From JAQGMV01 sp046597455 (GTDB lineage: Bacteria; Pseudomonadota; Gammaproteobacteria; Burkholderiales; SG8-41), in NCBI GenBank assembly GCA_046597455.1, contig JBKJKJ010000104.1:1-6792 (forward strand): a DNA stretch of 6,792 nt. Reading direction: 5' to 3'. Position 1 is the first letter of the stretch; every line of letters begins with the position of its first letter. Below are positions 6,037 through 6,792 of this stretch, piece after piece. A model generated the notes under the pieces. It was not told the DNA's origin. It made no database searches and saw only the letters and a program-made list of their open reading frames with translations. A program made the translations under genes and the position numbers.

Positions 6037-6099
6037 CAGCGCAGGCGCCTCGAATGCAATCACTTTCGCCTGTTGCCTGCATGTGCAGCGCCTGCGCTG
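6037..6099. repeat. 12-bp inverted repeat with 39-bp spacer, REPIN-like
   Basis: CAGCGCAGGCGC (6037-6048) and GCGCCTGCGCTG (6088-6099) are exact reverse complements. The right arm extends to CAGCGC-CT-GCGCTG (6086-6099), itself a palindrome. The left arm, widened to 15 bp (6036-6050), recurs in the other orientation at 3554-3568 in the other divergent intergenic region. This arrangement resembles paired REP units, but arms this GC-rich can recur by chance. Confidence 0.5.
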
Positions 6100-6119
6100 A
6101 AAGGCCATACGACGTAGAC

Positions 6120-6133
6120 CCTCGCCGGCGAGG
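6120..6133. repeat. Perfect 14-bp palindrome
   Basis: CCTCGCCGGCGAGG is its own reverse complement, with no spacer. Zero loop makes it unlikely as an RNA hairpin; a dimeric protein site is more natural. It lies about 150 bp upstream of the flavoprotein promoter. Confidence 0.6.
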
Positions 6134-6271
6134 TATCGTTCCTCCGACTCGCTGCTTGCCGGGCTTTGCCCTCAGGACCTTCGGGGGCTCGCGCGGCCTC
6201 GCACCGCACCATGGGCTGCCCTGATCTCGTGGATCGATCAGCGGCCGCAGGAACGCCCATCACTGCCGACG

Positions 6272-6292
6272 CTGCGTGGTTGACCCACGCGG
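6272..6292. promoter_or_regulatory. Inverted repeat centred on the -35 box of the flavoprotein promoter
   Basis: CTGCGTGG (6272-6279) and CCACGCGG (6285-6292) pair over eight positions, one of them G-T, around TTGAC. The -35 hexamer TTGACC sits in and just past the centre, so a dimer bound here would cover it. As RNA on the plus strand it could also be a weak terminator, but the following TCGTTGTT is not a proper T-run. Confidence 0.5.
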
Positions 6293-6308
6293 TCGTTGTT
6301 AATATTCT
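6280..6308 (+). promoter_or_regulatory. Sigma70-type promoter of the flavoprotein gene
   Basis: TTGACC (6280-6285, 5 of 6 to consensus), a spacer of exactly 17 bp, and TATTCT (6303-6308, 4 of 6 with the key TATNNT). The spacer end is AT-rich (TTGTTAA). Start of transcription would be near 6315, giving a leader of about 29 nt before the ATG at 6344. This is the best promoter match in the window. Confidence 0.65.
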
Positions 6309-6310
6309 CA

Positions 6311-6318
6311 TGTATACA
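6311..6318. promoter_or_regulatory. TGTATACA palindrome at the expected transcription start, GntR-style half-sites
   Basis: TGTATACA is a perfect 8-bp palindrome lying 2 bp downstream of the -10 box. It fits the yGTM-KACr pattern known for GntR-family regulators (GT and AC half-sites), which often control organic-acid catabolism genes. Its position over +1 would suit repression. The palindrome is short, so the regulator family is an inference. Confidence 0.4.
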
Positions 6319-6343
6319 CGTGAATTCCGGGATGGGATAAAGA

Positions 6344-6792
6344 ATGGCAGAAAGTTCGTACGACGTCGTCGTGGTGGGGGGCGGTAACGCGGCGCTGTGC
6401 GCAGCGCTCTCCGCCCGCGAGCAGGGTGCGAGCGTTCTGGTGCTCGAACGCGCGCCCGAAGACCAGCGTGGGGGCAACAGCGCGTACACCGGCGGTGGCT
6501 TTCGCATGGTCCACGACGGAGTGCAAACGGTGAAAAGCGTCGTTCCCGACCTGTCCGAAGGCGAGACGGCCAACACCGACTTCGGCGTATACACCACCGA
6601 ACAATATCTCGACGACCTCGGCCGGGTCACCCAGTGGTACTGCGATCCCGACCTCGCCGAAACCCTGGTGCTGCGCAGTACCGAAACCGTGCAGTGGCTG
6701 CACGGCCGGGGTGTGCGCTTCGTGCCGCGATTTGGCCGCTATGCATTCAAACACGAAGGCCGGTTCAAGTTCTTCGGGGGCACCGTGGTGGA
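6344..6792 (+). CDS. FAD-dependent dehydrogenase of the tricarballylate dehydrogenase (TcuA) type, 5' part only
   Basis: 149 codons are visible before the right edge; full-length relatives are about 460-500 aa. The protein opens with a Rossmann FAD-binding fold: DVVVVGGGNAALCAALSARE (7-26) with the GGGNAALCAA signature, the beta-2 acidic residue E35 in VLVLERAP, and RGGNSAYTGGGFR (42-54). This resembles TcuA, a flavoprotein that oxidises tricarballylate to cis-aconitate, and the broader fumarate reductase/succinate dehydrogenase flavoprotein family that includes 3-ketosteroid dehydrogenases. The GGGNAALCAA and RGGNS motifs favour the TcuA side, but the C-terminal catalytic domain is not visible and substrate is open. 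Start ATG 6344; a GGGA at 6334-6337 is a weak ribosome binding site, and the frame upstream closes at TAA 6338. It is driven by the promoter at 6280-6308. No signal peptide is seen, so it is cytoplasmic. Confidence 0.85.
   Translation, partial: MAESSYDVVVVGGGNAALCAALSAREQGASVLVLERAPEDQRGGNSAYTGGGFRMVHDGVQTVKSVVPDLSEGETANTDFGVYTTEQYLDDLGRVTQWYCDPDLAETLVLRSTETVQWLHGRGVRFVPRFGRYAFKHEGRFKFFGGTVV

Larger units (their letters stand above)
5921..6343. other. Divergent 423-bp non-coding region rich in palindromes
   Basis: It lies between the envelope-protein operon (leftward) and the flavoprotein gene (rightward). Short open frames exist (for example minus strand 6311-6060) but have no ribosome binding site and no recognisable product. 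It contains a TTAC-N5-GTAA dyad (5989-6001), a 7-bp hairpin (5996-6017), a 12-bp inverted repeat with 39-bp spacer (6037-6099), a 14-bp perfect palindrome (6120-6133), a small GGGC/GCCC hairpin (6161-6171) and the flavoprotein promoter (6280-6308). I see no tRNA or known riboswitch fold. Confidence 0.6.

Noticed and set aside
6060..6311. Minus-strand 83-codon frame in the right intergenic region
   Set aside because: No ribosome binding site, no recognisable motif, and it crosses the promoter and several palindromes.

Overview
This is a compact, GC-rich stretch (impression well above 60% G+C, not counted) with the gene content of a betaproteobacterium, probably Burkholderiales or a relative. 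That lineage is an inference from gene style: a form II CoxL-type molybdenum hydroxylase, a tricarballylate-dehydrogenase-type flavoprotein, and a secreted protein ending in a Cys/Tyr-rich module that I associate with betaproteobacteria. No RNA gene, insertion sequence, CRISPR array or phage gene was seen.

Left block (1-3498, all minus strand): an operon reads leftward. It starts with the large molybdopterin subunit of a xanthine dehydrogenase/CO dehydrogenase-family enzyme (3498-1195). A short TrmO/TsaA-like methyltransferase follows (1175-699), then the FAD-binding medium subunit (650, running off the left edge). The 2Fe-2S small subunit needed for a complete LMS enzyme is not in the window and probably lies further left. 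The large subunit carries AYRGAGR rather than AYxCSFR, so it is a form II enzyme of unassigned substrate, not a proven CO dehydrogenase.

Centre (3499-4876): a 214-bp divergent intergenic region separates the operon from a plus-strand cystathionine beta-lyase gene (metC-like). The region is unusually structured. It holds an 11-bp direct repeat in the operon leader, a possible -10 for the operon, a small hairpin, an inverted repeat over a possible metC -10, and a perfect 14-bp-arm hairpin just upstream of metC.

Centre-right (4885-5920, minus strand): two small envelope-protein genes, only 7 bp apart, converge on metC with 8 bp between stop codons. The first encodes a secreted Tyr/Pro-rich protein and the second a glycine-zipper lipoprotein.

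Right (5921-6792): a 423-bp non-coding gap full of GC-rich palindromes leads to a good sigma70-type promoter (TTGACC, 17 bp, TATTCT). It is flanked by dyads that could be operators, including a GntR-style TGTATACA at the expected transcription start. It drives the beginning of a plus-strand FAD-dependent dehydrogenase of the TcuA type, cut by the right edge.

The most unusual features are the TrmO-like gene wedged between two subunit genes of a molybdenum hydroxylase and the dense array of dyads in the two regulatory intergenic regions. I did not find a convincing wholly new system.
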